Origin: Candidatus Marisimplicoccus framensis
Lineage (GTDB): Bacteria; Bacteroidota; Bacteroidia; Flavobacteriales; Flavobacteriaceae
Assembly (NCBI GenBank): GCA_905182065.1
Contig: CAJIZN010000001.1
Span: 1 to 64,000 of the forward strand
Direction: 5' to 3'
DNA length: 64,000 bases
Part shown: positions 29,600 to 41,197 of the stretch, in pieces
Layout: every line of letters starts with the position of its first letter
Numbering within the stretch: the stretch's first letter is position 1
Program-made: the position numbers and the translations under genes
The notes under the pieces: model-generated
Database searches by the model: none
What the model was told of the DNA's origin: nothing
The model's input: the letters and a program-made list of their open reading frames with translations, nothing else

Positions 29600-30469
29600 A
29601 TGCTTAAAATTGGATCTAAAATTTTTGATGGAATCTTCTCAGAGGGAAATAGAAAGATAATAGAGAGCTTCACAATTTGGACTGCTACTATTGGGTTTAT
29701 ATTCCATTTATCTTTGGTTCTTTTAAATAATTATTCAATTATAAATATCGGAAATGAGAGTTTATTACTTACAAATCCAATATCTGCTATATACACACCT
29801 TTCTCAATCATATTATATTATGAGATTTTTTTATTGATATATTTTTTACCAAGATCATTTACAACATCTATTCTAAAGCAATTTGAGATTATCTCATTAA
29901 TAATTATTAGAAGGATTTTTTATGATATTCCTAAACTTGATCTTGATTCTGGTAATTGGTTTAATAACCCTGATAATCTTCAAATTACCTATGATCTAAT
30001 TAGTATTTTGATTCTTTTCTTTCTAATATATCTATTTAACCTTGTTAAATCGGGTATTGAAAACAAGAAAGGCAACAAAAGTATAAATCAATTTATTGAT
30101 TCTAAAAAAATTATTAGTATTGCATTAATTCCTGTAATGCTATGTTTATTTATAATTGGCATTTACAACTGGTACTCAATCGGAATGGACTCTAACTTTG
30201 CCAGTTCATTTTATTATGTAAATGAAGTTTTCTACAATACATTTTTCTCAATATTGATTATTGCAGATGTATTTATTTTACTTCTTTCTTTTCTTTATAC
30301 TGAGAGATATAGTCAAATTATGAGAAACACTGGATTTATAATTTGTACAATTCTTATAAGACTATCATTTTCATCCACAGGCTTAACAAACCTATTATTG
30401 ATAGTTTCAAGTGTTCTTTTTGGTCTATTAATTTTAAAGATTTATAGCTTAATGAATAAAATTGAATAA
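29600..30469 (+). CDS. Multi-pass membrane protein of unknown function
   Basis: Intact 289-aa ORF with about 6 hydrophobic segments, tightly packed between VOC and folD. Confidence 0.55.
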   Translation: MLKIGSKIFDGIFSEGNRKIIESFTIWTATIGFIFHLSLVLLNNYSIINIGNESLLLTNPISAIYTPFSIILYYEIFLLIYFLPRSFTTSILKQFEIISLIIIRRIFYDIPKLDLDSGNWFNNPDNLQITYDLISILILFFLIYLFNLVKSGIENKKGNKSINQFIDSKKIISIALIPVMLCLFIIGIYNWYSIGMDSNFASSFYYVNEVFYNTFFSILIIADVFILLLSFLYTERYSQIMRNTGFIICTILIRLSFSSTGLTNLLLIVSSVLFGLLILKIYSLMNKIE

Positions 30470-31345
30470 TTAATCATTTAGGGTAGAAGCCCTAAGAGTA
30501 TTTTTTAATAACATAGCAATTGTCATTGGTCCAACTCCTCCAGGAACAGGAGTAATTAAACTAACCTTATCGTAAACACTTTCAAAGTCAACATCACCTA
30601 CGATTCTATACCCTTTTAAAGAGTTATCATCTTCAACTCTACATATTCCAACATCAATAATTATTGATCCTGTTTTAATCATATCTTCCTTAATGAACTC
30701 TGGAATACCAATAGCAGATATGATTATATCAGAATCTAAACATATTTCTTTTAAATTATTAGATCTACTATGAGCTACAGTTACAGTTGCATTTCCAAAA
30801 ATTTTATTTTGACTTAGCAGGATACTTATCGGACGCCCTACTATTTGACTTCTTCCAATAACTAGACATTTTTTACCTTTTAAATCAATGCTATATCTTT
30901 TAATTAATTCAATTATACCTGCTGGTGTTGCTGGTAAAAAAGTTTCAATCCCTAAAGCCATTTTTCCATAATTGATTGGATTAAAGCCATCAACATCTTT
31001 TTTAGGTAGAACTTTATCAAGTATATTTTCTTGATTAATTCCTTTAGGAAGTGGAAGTTGAACTATAAAACCATCAATATCATCATTAACATTTATTTTT
31101 TCAATTTCAGAAATAAGTTCATTTTCAGATATTGATTTATCAAATTGAAAAAGTGAAGATTCAAAACCAACTCTTTCACATGCTCTAATTTTACTATTAA
31201 CATAGGTTTGACTTGGACCATCATCTCCAACTAGAACAGCAGCCAAATGAGGAACTTTTAAGTTTAGTTTTTTTCTATTCTGAGCAGCTAATTTAATTTC
31301 ATCTAAAACTTCATTAGATACTTTTTTTCCATCAATGATTTTCAT
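30470..31345 (-). CDS. folD: Bifunctional methylene-THF dehydrogenase/cyclohydrolase
   Basis: DGFIVQLPLPKGI, VIGRSQIVGRPISILL, ITPVPGGVGPMTIAML. Confidence 0.96.
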   Translation of the reverse strand: MKIIDGKKVSNEVLDEIKLAAQNRKKLNLKVPHLAAVLVGDDGPSQTYVNSKIRACERVGFESSLFQFDKSISENELISEIEKINVNDDIDGFIVQLPLPKGINQENILDKVLPKKDVDGFNPINYGKMALGIETFLPATPAGIIELIKRYSIDLKGKKCLVIGRSQIVGRPISILLSQNKIFGNATVTVAHSRSNNLKEICLDSDIIISAIGIPEFIKEDMIKTGSIIIDVGICRVEDDNSLKGYRIVGDVDFESVYDKVSLITPVPGGVGPMTIAMLLKNTLRASTLND

Positions 31346-31358
31346 AAATAACTTTTTT

Positions 31359-31366
31359 CAAATATA
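31359..31366 (-). promoter_or_regulatory. -7 promoter element TATATTTG upstream of folD
   Basis: Minus-strand TATATTTG, 13 nt upstream of ATG. Confidence 0.4.
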
Positions 31367-31384
31367 CATATTGCTCTAAATAAT

Positions 31385-32269
31385 CTATTTCAAATGCCTA
31401 TACATTTTTTCAATTACTAAAACATGAGGAAAAGTAATAGCAGCAAGAAATGTAAAAATTATAGGGAGAAGATTAATTTTTTCAAAATCAACAACTAAAT
31501 AAAATATTAAAAGAAAAGTTAGAGCTAGAATAAAATAAGGCATTGAGGTTATAATATATTTTTTAATGTTTTTAGGATTATCATCATCATATATGAACTT
31601 GATTTGATCTTTAATAGATAGAAGGCTATGGAAGAATATAAAATAGATTGCAAAGCCAAATATTAAAGTAGTATTTATTGTCAATAAAAAAAGTAAACTA
31701 AAGAATATGGATTCATTAAATAGATACTTTCTTAAATTTTTTAAATAAAGTAGAAATAAAAAGTATAAAACAGAAAAAACAATTAATGCTAATAGTAAAT
31801 AATAATTTTCTAAAGGATTAATATTAAATGAAGATAAAACTTCATTAACTATTTTTAAATTATTCATAAAAATAATTATGAAAAAAATAATTCCATGAAA
31901 AATAAAGAGAAATACTTTATTGAGGTTGACAGAATCACTTTTTGAAAGGTTAACTTCCCAATGTTGCTCACCAAAATGATATATTGATACAATAACAAAT
32001 GTTAATAAAGCTATTGAAGGAAACACATAGAAAAAAACAAAACCAAGCAAGACAATGGTTAAATAATAGAAAAAATATAAAGCTTCACTTCTTTTTGTTT
32101 CTTTTTTTGAATATTTATTAATTATTAACAGGTCATTAGCACCATGAACTACTCCTATGGACAAAATTAAAATAAAGCCTAATATGTTTTCGTATAAATC
32201 TGATACAAAATAACTTACTATTAAAGAAATACAAATTATTGATATTCGAGAATTGATAATTTTAAGCAT
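31385..32269 (-). CDS. blh: Brp/Blh family beta-carotene 15,15'-dioxygenase
   Basis: GVVHGANDLLII, YHFGEQHWE, FHSLLSIKDQ, FPHVLVIEKMY His/Glu motifs; TM-rich; next to a rhodopsin gene. Confidence 0.88.
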   Translation of the reverse strand: MLKIINSRISIICISLIVSYFVSDLYENILGFILILSIGVVHGANDLLIINKYSKKETKRSEALYFFYYLTIVLLGFVFFYVFPSIALLTFVIVSIYHFGEQHWEVNLSKSDSVNLNKVFLFIFHGIIFFIIIFMNNLKIVNEVLSSFNINPLENYYLLLALIVFSVLYFLFLLYLKNLRKYLFNESIFFSLLFLLTINTTLIFGFAIYFIFFHSLLSIKDQIKFIYDDDNPKNIKKYIITSMPYFILALTFLLIFYLVVDFEKINLLPIIFTFLAAITFPHVLVIEKMYRHLK

Positions 32270-32377
32270 AAAATCGTGAAATATTCTTAAAAAAAGATAT
32301 GATTTTTTTTCAAATAATCTTTTTTTAATCCATTATTTTATTTAATTTACTTTCTATAAACAATAATTAATTTAATT

Positions 32378-33097
32378 ATGGAAAATTTATTAAGTATTCT
32401 ACCTGTTTTAGCTACTGATTTAAGCTTGGTTGATTTCACTTTTTGGATCGGGTTTGCAGCTATGTTAGCAGCAACGATGTTCTTTTTCTCTGCTATGAAT
32501 TTAGTAGCTGATAAGTGGAAAACTTCTATGCTTGTATCAGCACTTATTACTGGTATTGCAGCTCTTCATTATTACTATATGAGAAACGCTGCTATGGAAG
32601 GCGATATTACAACTGCTTACAGATACGTAGATTGGATTTTAACTGTACCACTTATGTGTGTTGAGTTTTATCTAATTTTAAAGCCATCAGGCGCTACTAA
32701 AGGTATGCTATGGAAATTAATTGGTCTTTCAACATTAATGCTTGTTACTGGATATTTCGGTGAAGCAGGTGTAATGGGATTAGATGCTCAACTATGGGGT
32801 CTAGTTTCAGGTTTAGCATATTTTGCTATTGTTCATGAAATATACATGGGTAATGCAGCTAGTCTTGCGAAATCTGCAGGAGGAAATGTAGAAAGTGCAC
32901 ATAAGATGTTATGTAAATTCGTACTTATAGGTTGGGCTATTTATCCAATTGGATATATGGTTGGAACTGCTGACGGAATGTGGTATTCATTTATGGGAGG
33001 TTTATCTCTTGAAATGGATCTTATTTATAACGTTGGTGATGCAATTAACAAAATCGGTTTCGGTCTTGTTGTTTACAACCTTGCTGTATCTAAGTAA
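32378..33097 (+). CDS. Proteorhodopsin, proton-pump type, probably green-tuned
   Basis: Helix C RYVDWILTVPLMCVEFYLIL (D-T-E pump triad, M at the tuning position), LHYYYMR histidine, helix G DAINKIGFG Schiff-base Lys. Confidence 0.96.
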   Translation: MENLLSILPVLATDLSLVDFTFWIGFAAMLAATMFFFSAMNLVADKWKTSMLVSALITGIAALHYYYMRNAAMEGDITTAYRYVDWILTVPLMCVEFYLILKPSGATKGMLWKLIGLSTLMLVTGYFGEAGVMGLDAQLWGLVSGLAYFAIVHEIYMGNAASLAKSAGGNVESAHKMLCKFVLIGWAIYPIGYMVGTADGMWYSFMGGLSLEMDLIYNVGDAINKIGFGLVVYNLAVSK

Positions 33098-33115
33098 TTT
33101 ATATATACACAATTT

Positions 33116-33145
33116 AAAAAGTCACCTTCGGGTGACTTTTTTTTT
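33116..33145. terminator. Bidirectional rho-independent terminator between convergent proteorhodopsin and argS
   Basis: AAAAA-GTCACC-TTCG-GGTGAC-TTTTTTTTT. Confidence 0.9.
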
Positions 33146-34917
33146 ACATCTTATTTGGCAAATCAATACCCAGAAGGTCTCCAGCAGATTCTATAACATG
33201 ACTAACCTTAACGGAAATCAATAAACGAATAGAAGTGGACTCTTTAGACTCAGAATTTAATATATGATGATTTTGATAAAGTGAATTAAAATTCTTAACT
33301 AGGTCATAAAGATAATTAGCTATAAGTGCAGGTGATAGCTCTTTATATGAATCAGTTACTACGGATGGGTATTCGTGTATGATCTTTATAACCTCTTTCT
33401 CTTTATCATTAAGCTGATAATTATTATCAATCGTAACTTCCTTATTAACTTTTTTCAATATTGACTGAATTCTTACATATGCATACTGAATGAATGGTCC
33501 TGTATTTCCACTAAGATCAATTGATTCTTCAGGATTAAATAAAATATTTTTCTTAGGGTCCACTTTTAGAATATAATACTTAAGTGCTCCAAGAGCAATC
33601 TTCTTATAATCATCAAAATCTAAGACTTCATTATTTGATTTATACTTATCTAAGCTCTCTGTTGTATGTTTAACAGAGCTAATAAGGTCATAAATTAAGT
33701 CATCAGCATCTACAACAGTACCTTCTCTACTCTTCATTTTTCCTGAAGGCAAATCTACCATCCCGTAGCTCAAATGATATAAGTTAGCAGCCCAATCGTA
33801 TCCTAATTTATTTAAAATTTTAAATAATACTTTAAAATGATAATCTTGCTCGCTTCCTACAGTATATATCATTCCTTTGACATTAGAATTATCAGCTATT
33901 CTTTGAACAGCTGTTCCCAAGTCTTGAGTCATATATACAGAAGTTCCATCAGATCTTAACAAAAGTTTTTCATCAAGACCATCATTATCAAGATTAATCC
34001 AAACGGATGAATCTTCTCTTTTATATAATATATTTTTCTTAATACCTTCCTCCATAATATTCTTACCTAAAAGATAAGTTTCACTTTCATAATAGTTTTT
34101 GTCGAAAGAAACTCCTAGCAAATCATATGTTTTATCAAATCCTCCATAGACCCACTCGTTCATCATTTTCCAAATATCTCTTGTTTCCTTGTCATTTTTT
34201 TCCCAATTCATTAGCTCCTGTTTAGCTAATTTCATTATCTCAGTATTTTCAGAAACATTATTCTTATCCATTCCAGAATCAATAAGTTCATTCATTTGTT
34301 CTTTATGTACCTTATCAAACATTATATAGTAATTACCAACAAATTTATCTCCCTTAATATTTGCTGATTTTGGAGTAGATCCATTGGCAAATTTTTTCCA
34401 AGCAACCATAGATTTACATATATGAATACCACGATCATTAATAATCTGAACTTTTTGAACTGTTTTTCCATTAGCCTCTAAGATTTTAGATATGGAATAT
34501 CCTAAAAGATTATTTCTTATATGACCTAAATGAAGAGGTTTATTAGTATTAGGAGATGAAAACTCTACAATATATGTTTCATTTGATGATTTAGATTTTC
34601 CAAAATTTAGATCATCTTTAATAGAGTCAATAAAATTTAGATAATACTTATCGCTAATACTGAGGTTAAGAAAACCTGCAACAATATTAAAGTCAATAAT
34701 ACTGAGCTGAGTTTTTAATTAGATATGAACCAAGAATTTTTCCAAATTCAGAAATTTCATCTTTATTAATTAGTTTAAAGAAAGGAAATAGAACTACAGT
34801 GACATCACCTGTAAAGTCTTTTTTAGTATTTTGGATTTCAATTTTTTCAACTTTTATGCCATAATTTTTAATTAAAAAATTAGAGGTTAAGTTTGAAATC
34901 TCTGATTTGATTTCCAT
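33144..34917 (-). CDS. argS: Arginine--tRNA ligase, split by an apparent +1 frameshift (ORFs 34693..34917 and 33144..34409)
   Basis: The skipped region reads in frame SIIDFNIVAGFLNLSISDKYYLNFIDSIKDDLNFGKSKSSNETYIVEFSSPNTNKPLHLGHIRNNLLGYSISKILEANGKTVQKVQIINDRGIHICKSMVAW; HLGH class I motif present; span 1774 nt = 3n+1. Confidence 0.92.
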
Positions 34918-34922
34918 TTAGT

Positions 34923-36221
34923 TTATGATGAAATTTTTCTATGAGTAGGGCCATTATATATCTGTCTTGGCCTTCCAATTGGGTTATTAGAATCTCTCAT
35001 TTCTTTCCACTGAGCAATCCAACCAGGTATTCTTCCTAAAGCAAACATAACTGTAAACATGTCCGAAGGAATGCCTAGAGCCCTGTATATAATTCCTGAA
35101 TAGAAATCAACATTTGGATATAGTTTTTTTTCAATAAAGTATTCATCAGTTAAAGCTTTTTCTTCAATTGATTTAGCTATATCAAGAATTGGATCATCAA
35201 TACCTAAATCATTTAAAACTTGATCAGCAGCTTTTTTAATAATTTTTGCTCTTGGATCAAAGTTTTTATATACTCTATGACCAAAACCCATTAATCTGAA
35301 AGGATCCGATTTATCCTTCGCTTTATTTAGATATTTATCAATATCTGAATTATCATTTTTAATAAGTTCTAACATCTCAATAACAGCTTGATTTGCACCT
35401 CCGTGAAGCCTTCCCCATAGAGCTGATATTCCAGCTGAAATGGAAGCATATAATCCAGCATATGAAGATCCTACTATTCTTACAGTTGAAGTAGAACAGT
35501 TTTGTTCATGATCAGCATGAAGTATTAAAAGAGTATTTAAAGCATTAACTATTACATCATTTTGAACATACTCTTGATTAGGTTTAGCAAACATCATATA
35601 AGCTATGTTCTCTGTGTAAGAAAGATTATTATTACTATAATTTAAAGGCAAACCCTTAATCTTTCTTAGTGTCCAAGAAGACATGATTGGAAATTTTGCT
35701 AGAAGTCTTACAGTCGATAAATACATTTTATCATCTGCTGTAACACCCTCTTTATCTGTCATTGAAATCTTAGTTTCGTTTTGGGGATTAAAAGCTATAA
35801 GGGCAGATGTTAATGATGATAAAACTCCCATTGGATGAGCAGACTTTGGAAAACTCTTGAAGATCTGTTTTAAATCTTCATCAACTAGTGTTTCTTCTCT
35901 TATATCATTCTGAAATTTTTCAAGTTGATTTTGAGATGGCAAATCACCAAAGATTAATAAATATGTTACTTCTAAAAATGATTTTTTTTCGCATAATTCT
36001 TCAACTGAATATCCTCTATATCTTAAAATACCATTTTCACCATCAAGATATGTAATACTACTAATACAATGACCAGTATTTTTATACCCAGGATCATAAG
36101 TAATAAGACCCATCTCAGATCTTAAATTTTTAATATCAATTGCCTCTTCATTCTCTGACCCAGTTATCACTGGAAAAGTATATGAGCTCCCGTTAAATTC
36201 AATTTTTGCAGATTTATCCAT
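34923..36221 (-). CDS. gltA: Citrate synthase
   Basis: MDKSAKIEFNGSSYTFPVITGSENEEAIDIKNLR; RLMGFGHRVYKNFDPRA. Start set at 36221 because the -7 element lies at 36237-36244. Confidence 0.95.
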   Translation of the reverse strand: MDKSAKIEFNGSSYTFPVITGSENEEAIDIKNLRSEMGLITYDPGYKNTGHCISSITYLDGENGILRYRGYSVEELCEKKSFLEVTYLLIFGDLPSQNQLEKFQNDIREETLVDEDLKQIFKSFPKSAHPMGVLSSLTSALIAFNPQNETKISMTDKEGVTADDKMYLSTVRLLAKFPIMSSWTLRKIKGLPLNYSNNNLSYTENIAYMMFAKPNQEYVQNDVIVNALNTLLILHADHEQNCSTSTVRIVGSSYAGLYASISAGISALWGRLHGGANQAVIEMLELIKNDNSDIDKYLNKAKDKSDPFRLMGFGHRVYKNFDPRAKIIKKAADQVLNDLGIDDPILDIAKSIEEKALTDEYFIEKKLYPNVDFYSGIIYRALGIPSDMFTVMFALGRIPGWIAQWKEMRDSNNPIGRPRQIYNGPTHRKISS

Positions 36222-36236
36222 CAATAGGTATTTATG

Positions 36237-36244
36237 CAAATTTA
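36237..36244 (-). promoter_or_regulatory. -7 promoter element TAAATTTG upstream of gltA
   Basis: Minus-strand TAAATTTG, 15 nt upstream of the proposed ATG. Confidence 0.4.
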
Positions 36245-36287
36245 AATTACCTGCAGTTAAGAAAAAAATTAAATAAAATTTAAATTT

Positions 36288-37580
36288 CTAAAGGTTCAAA
36301 TTAAAGGCACGTTTTCCAAGATATTTAGATTCATCTCCAAGTTCTTCTTCAATTCTTAATAATTGGTTATACTTTGACATTCTATCACTTCTAGACATTG
36401 AACCAGTTTTTATTTGCCCTGTATTAAATGCAACCGATAAATCTGCAATGGTTGAATCTTCAGTTTCTCCAGATCTATGAGAAATTACTGAAGTAAAATT
36501 ATTTTTAGCTGCAAGGTTTATTGATGAAATTGTCTCTGTTAATGAGCCAACTTGATTAAACTTAATCAATATAGAATTAGCAATTTTTTCGTTAATCCCC
36601 TTTGATAATCTAGAAATATCCGTAACAAAAAGATCATCACCTACTAATTGAACTTTATCTCCTATTTTATCTGTTAATAGTTTCCAACCTTCCCAATCAT
36701 CTTCATCCATTCCATCCTCAATTGATATTATAGGAAACTTTTCACAGAGATCAACTAAAAAATCAACTTGTTCTGCAGAAGTCAATTTATCAGAGTTATC
36801 TTTTTCAAAAATTGAGTAATCATAAAGACCATCTTTGTAAAACTCAGATGCTGCACAATCAAGGGCAATCATAATATCTTTATTCATCTCATAGCCTGCT
36901 TTTTCAACCGCTTTTATTATAGTATTAATAGCGTCTTCTGTACCATCTAAATCTGGAGCAAACCCACCTTCATCACCAACAGCAGTAGATAGACCTCTAG
37001 ATTTAAGTATCAATTTTAAATTATGAAATACCTCATTACCAATTTGAAGAGCATTACTGAGGCTAGATGCACCTATCGGAACAATCATAAATTCTTGAAA
37101 AGAAATAGGAGAATCAGAATGACTCCCACCGTTAATAATGTTCATTAAAGGAACGGGAAGAACATTTGAATTTTCATTACCCAGGTATTTAAATAGTGGA
37201 ATATTTTTCTCTAATGCTGCAGCTTTAGAAACTGCTAATGAAACGGATAAAATAGCATTAGCACCTAGTTTAGATTTATTTGGTGTGTTATCTAAATTTA
37301 TCATTTTTGAATCAATTAGAGATTGATCAAAAATTGATAGATTCTCTAACTCTTTAAATATTAAATCATTAACATTCTTGACAGCATCAAATACAGACTT
37401 ACCCATATATTTATTTGTGCCATCTCTCAACTCTACTGCTTCATGCTGACCAGTTGAAGCACCAGAAGGAACAGATGCTCTTCCCATTATACCATTTGTA
37501 GTTATAACGTCAGTTTCAACTGTAGGATTACCTCTGGAATCAAAAATTTGTCTAGCAACAATAGTTTTTATTTTAGTCAT
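36288..37580 (-). CDS. eno: Enolase
   Basis: [40 protein letters not shown]; start corrected from 37631 to 37580. Confidence 0.97.
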   Translation of the reverse strand: MTKIKTIVARQIFDSRGNPTVETDVITTNGIMGRASVPSGASTGQHEAVELRDGTNKYMGKSVFDAVKNVNDLIFKELENLSIFDQSLIDSKMINLDNTPNKSKLGANAILSVSLAVSKAAALEKNIPLFKYLGNENSNVLPVPLMNIINGGSHSDSPISFQEFMIVPIGASSLSNALQIGNEVFHNLKLILKSRGLSTAVGDEGGFAPDLDGTEDAINTIIKAVEKAGYEMNKDIMIALDCAASEFYKDGLYDYSIFEKDNSDKLTSAEQVDFLVDLCEKFPIISIEDGMDEDDWEGWKLLTDKIGDKVQLVGDDLFVTDISRLSKGINEKIANSILIKFNQVGSLTETISSINLAAKNNFTSVISHRSGETEDSTIADLSVAFNTGQIKTGSMSRSDRMSKYNQLLRIEEELGDESKYLGKRAFNLNL

Positions 37581-37584
37581 TATA

Positions 37585-38679
37585 TTATTTAAGTTTAGAT
37601 AAAAATTGATCAAAAAGATAGTTTCCATCATTCGGTCCAGGTCCAGCTTCCGGATGATATTGAACAGAAAAACATTTTTTTCCGTTTACTTCAAGACCTG
37701 CTACTGTATCATCATTTAGATGTTTGTGAGAAATTTTTACTGATTTATTAGATGTTGCAGTATCATAATCCACAGCAAACCCATGGTTCTGTGAGGTTAT
37801 TTCCCCTTTACCAGTATTTAAATTTAATACAGGATGATTTATACCTCTATGACCATTAAACATTTTATAGGTTTTTATTCCATTAGCAAGAGCTATAATT
37901 TGATGACCAAGGCAAATTCCAAATAAGGGGTAGTCCTTATCTAGTATTTGTTGTGTTGTTTTGATAACCTTGACTAAAGGTTTAGGGTCTCCAGGTCCAT
38001 TAGAAAGGAAGAAACCATCTGGTTTAAATTTTAACATTTCCTCAAAATCAGTGTCAAAAGGAAAAACTTTTACAAAAACATCTCTTCTAGAAAAATTATC
38101 AAGGATATTCTTCTTTATACCTAAATCAATTACAGCTAATCTAATCTTTGACTTATTATTTCCATATTCATAAGGTGTTTTAGTTGACACTTTTGAAGCA
38201 AGTTCAAGACCATCCATACTTGGAAAATCTTTTAATTTCTTTTGTAAATCATCAATCTTATCTACCTCAGTTGTTATTGCAGCGTTCATAGCTCCATTAT
38301 CTCTAATATATCTTACCAATGCTCTAGTATCTATATCACATAGAGTAACAAGGTTATTAGATTCAAACCATTTTTTTAATGATTCAGAATTAGATCTAGA
38401 GTTAACTGAACTAAAAGTTTTACATATTAATCCACTTATAAAAATTTTTTGAGATTGAGATTCTGAGATCTTAATACCATAATTACCTATGTGTGATGTA
38501 GTGGTAACCATGATTTGCCCAAAGTAAGAAGGGTCCGTGAAGATTTCTTGATAACCTGTAACTCCAGTATTAAAACAAATTTCACCAAACGAGGTACCTT
38601 CAATTCCAGCAGAACGACCATAAAAGATAGTACCATCAGCTAATAGTACGAGACCTTTTTTTCTTTTTTCGTTGGACAT
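37585..38679 (-). CDS. carA: Carbamoyl-phosphate synthase small subunit
   Basis: [28 protein letters not shown], class I GATase GICLGHQII; start corrected to 38679. Confidence 0.95.
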   Translation of the reverse strand: MSNEKRKKGLVLLADGTIFYGRSAGIEGTSFGEICFNTGVTGYQEIFTDPSYFGQIMVTTTSHIGNYGIKISESQSQKIFISGLICKTFSSVNSRSNSESLKKWFESNNLVTLCDIDTRALVRYIRDNGAMNAAITTEVDKIDDLQKKLKDFPSMDGLELASKVSTKTPYEYGNNKSKIRLAVIDLGIKKNILDNFSRRDVFVKVFPFDTDFEEMLKFKPDGFFLSNGPGDPKPLVKVIKTTQQILDKDYPLFGICLGHQIIALANGIKTYKMFNGHRGINHPVLNLNTGKGEITSQNHGFAVDYDTATSNKSVKISHKHLNDDTVAGLEVNGKKCFSVQYHPEAGPGPNDGNYLFDQFLSKLK

Positions 38680-38699
38680 TTCGAAAAGTAAAATTAAAC

Positions 38700-38730
38700 A
38701 AAAAAAGGATATATGAAAAAACATATATCC
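38700..38730 (-). terminator. Rho-independent terminator at the end of the ribosomal supercluster
   Basis: GGATATATG-AAAAAA-CATATATCC stem-loop with a T-run on the minus strand, between rplQ and carA. Confidence 0.8.
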
Positions 38731-38756
38731 TTTTGTTAATTACTTTTTAATAGGAA

Positions 38757-39182
38757 CTATTCAGAGGCTGATTCAACAACGGCTTCTTCAATAGTTTCTG
38801 CTGAAGAGGTATTGTTGTAGATAGTATTAAAGTCAACTAATTCAATCATTGCCATGGATGCATTATCTCCCATTCTATTACCTACTTTGATAATTCTAGT
38901 ATAACCTCCTGGTCTATCTGCAATCTTTTTTGATATCTCATCAAATAAAAGCTGAACTCCTACTTTATCTCTTAGTTTACTAAAGCATAATCTTCTGTTA
39001 TGAACACTATCATTCTTAGACTTAGTAATAAGTGGTTCAACAAATATTTTTAAAGCCTTTGCTTTTGTAGAACTGGTTGTAATCCTTTTATGCTGAAACA
39101 AAGAAATAGCCATATTAGCTAGCATAGCTTTTCTATGAGCAGTTTTTCTACCGAGTTTAATATTCTTCTTACCGTGTCTCAT
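38757..39182 (-). CDS. rplQ: 50S ribosomal protein bL17
   Basis: [36 protein letters not shown]. Confidence 0.97.
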   Translation of the reverse strand: MRHGKKNIKLGRKTAHRKAMLANMAISLFQHKRITTSSTKAKALKIFVEPLITKSKNDSVHNRRLCFSKLRDKVGVQLLFDEISKKIADRPGGYTRIIKVGNRMGDNASMAMIELVDFNTIYNNTSSAETIEEAVVESASE

Positions 39183-39192
39183 GTTTTAAGAT

Positions 39193-40185
39193 TTAATCTT
39201 TATCTAATTTATATTTTGAAAGGTCCATTCCAAAAGAAAGACCCTTAAGGATAACTAACTCTTCTAACTCTGTTAAAGATTTTCTTCCAAAGTTTCTAAA
39301 CTTCATTAAATCATTTTTATTAAATGAAACTAAATCTCCTAAAGTATCAACCTCAGCAGCTTTAAGACAATTTAATGCTCTAACTGATAAGTCCATGTCA
39401 ATAAGTTTAGTTTTCAGAAGCTGTCTCATATGAAGAGATTCTTCATCATAAGTCTCAGATTGAGCAATTTCATCAGCCTCTAAAGTGATTAATTCATCTG
39501 AAAATAACATAAAATGATGAATTAAAATTTTAGCTGCTTCGGTAAGAGCATCTTTTGGATGAATTGAACCATCAGTTTCAATCTCAAAAACTAATTTTTC
39601 GTAGTCAGTTTTTTGTTCAACTCTAAAATTCTCTATATCATACTTAACATTCTTAATTGGAGTATAAATAGAATCAATTGCAATTACACCGATAGATTCA
39701 CTTTGCTTTTTATTTTCTTCTGCGGGAACATATCCTCTACCTTTTTCGATACTTAGTTCGATAGAAAGCTTGACATCTTTTTCAAGACTACATATAACCA
39801 AGTCTGGATTTAAAATTTGAAAACCAGAAATAAACTTTTGAAGGTCTGAAGCTTTTAACACTTTTTGATTACCAACTATAACATTTATTTTTTCATTTTC
39901 AACATCATCAATTTGTCTTTTCAATCTGATTTGCTTGATATTTAGAATAATTTCAGTCATATCTTCTACTACACCTTTTATTGTAGAGAATTCATGATCT
40001 ACTCCTTCAATTTTAACAGAAGTAAATGCATAACCTTCTAGAGATGATAAAAGCACTCTACGAAGAGCATTACCTATTGTTAAACCATATCCTGGTTCTA
40101 GTGGTCTAAATTCGAATTTTCCATGAGATTCCGTAGAATCTATCATGATTACTTTATCTGGTTTTTGAAAGTTTAAAATTGCCAT
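39193..40185 (-). CDS. rpoA: RNA polymerase alpha subunit
   Basis: [29 protein letters not shown]-terminal domain [11 protein letters not shown]. Confidence 0.98.
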   Translation of the reverse strand: MAILNFQKPDKVIMIDSTESHGKFEFRPLEPGYGLTIGNALRRVLLSSLEGYAFTSVKIEGVDHEFSTIKGVVEDMTEIILNIKQIRLKRQIDDVENEKINVIVGNQKVLKASDLQKFISGFQILNPDLVICSLEKDVKLSIELSIEKGRGYVPAEENKKQSESIGVIAIDSIYTPIKNVKYDIENFRVEQKTDYEKLVFEIETDGSIHPKDALTEAAKILIHHFMLFSDELITLEADEIAQSETYDEESLHMRQLLKTKLIDMDLSVRALNCLKAAEVDTLGDLVSFNKNDLMKFRNFGRKSLTELEELVILKGLSFGMDLSKYKLDKD

Positions 40186-40190
40186 ATTTT

Positions 40191-40796
40191 TTATTTTGAG
40201 TATAGTTCAACTATTAATTGTTCTTTAATATTTTCTGGAATTTGCTCTCTTTCTGGAATAGCAACAAACTCTCCTTCAAGTCTTTCTCTATTAAATTTAA
40301 TCCAATCATATTCAGAGCTATTTTCCAATAGAGAGCTCTCAATAGCCTTTAATGATTTTGATTTTTCTCTGATTGAAACTTTATCACCCTGTCTAAGTGT
40401 ATAAGATGGAATATTTACAATTGATCCATTTACAGTTATATGTTTGTGAGAAACTAGTTGCCTAGCTCCATCTCTTGTTTTTGAAATACCCATTCTAAAT
40501 ACGACATTATCTAGTCTAGATTCACAAAGCTGAAGTAATAATTCACCTGTGATACCTTTACCTTTATTAGCTTTATCATATATATTTTTAAACTGTTTTT
40601 CAAGAATACCATATGTGTATTTAGCTTTCTGCTTCTCCATTAATTGAATAGCGTATTCGGACTTTTTAGATCTTCTTTTACTATTCCCATGTTGACCAGG
40701 AGGATAATTTTTTTTCTCTAGAGTACGATCTTCACCAAAAAGGGGTTCACCGAATTTTCTTGAGATTTTTGTTTTGGGTCCTGTATATCTTGCCAT
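40191..40796 (-). CDS. rpsD: 30S ribosomal protein uS4
   Basis: [48 protein letters not shown]. Confidence 0.98.
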   Translation of the reverse strand: MARYTGPKTKISRKFGEPLFGEDRTLEKKNYPPGQHGNSKRRSKKSEYAIQLMEKQKAKYTYGILEKQFKNIYDKANKGKGITGELLLQLCESRLDNVVFRMGISKTRDGARQLVSHKHITVNGSIVNIPSYTLRQGDKVSIREKSKSLKAIESSLLENSSEYDWIKFNRERLEGEFVAIPEREQIPENIKEQLIVELYSK

Positions 40797-40811
40797 TTAT
40801 ATTATAATTAA

Positions 40812-41195
40812 TTAAACTCTTCTTCTTTTAGGTGGTCTACATCCATTATGAGGAACTGGGGTAACATCAATAATCTCTGAAACTTCAAGACCGTTATTAT
40901 GAAGTGTTCTGATTGCTGATTCTCTACCATTACCTGGACCTTTTACACGAACTTTGATTCTTCTTAATCCAGCATCGAAAGCAGGCTTTGCACAATCTTC
41001 AGCAGCGGTTTGAGCAGCATAAGGAGTATTCTTTTTAGACCCCCTAAAGCCCATTTTTCCAGCAGAAGACCATGAAATAACTTCACCCTTTAAATTAGTA
41101 ATTGAAATGATTATATTATTAAATGAAGCATTGATATGAGCTTCACCAGTTGAATCTACAATTACCTTTCTTTTTTTGTTAGTTGATTTTGCCAT
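40812..41195 (-). CDS. rpsK: 30S ribosomal protein uS11
   Basis: C-terminus [17 protein letters not shown]. Confidence 0.98.
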   Translation of the reverse strand: MAKSTNKKRKVIVDSTGEAHINASFNNIIISITNLKGEVISWSSAGKMGFRGSKKNTPYAAQTAAEDCAKPAFDAGLRRIKVRVKGPGNGRESAIRTLHNNGLEVSEIIDVTPVPHNGCRPPKRRRV

Positions 41196-41197
41196 AA

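Noticed and set aside
32949-33224. ORF 32949..33224 (+), 91 aa
   Set aside because: Out-of-frame overlap with the proteorhodopsin 3' end running through the terminator into argS; no protein-like signal.
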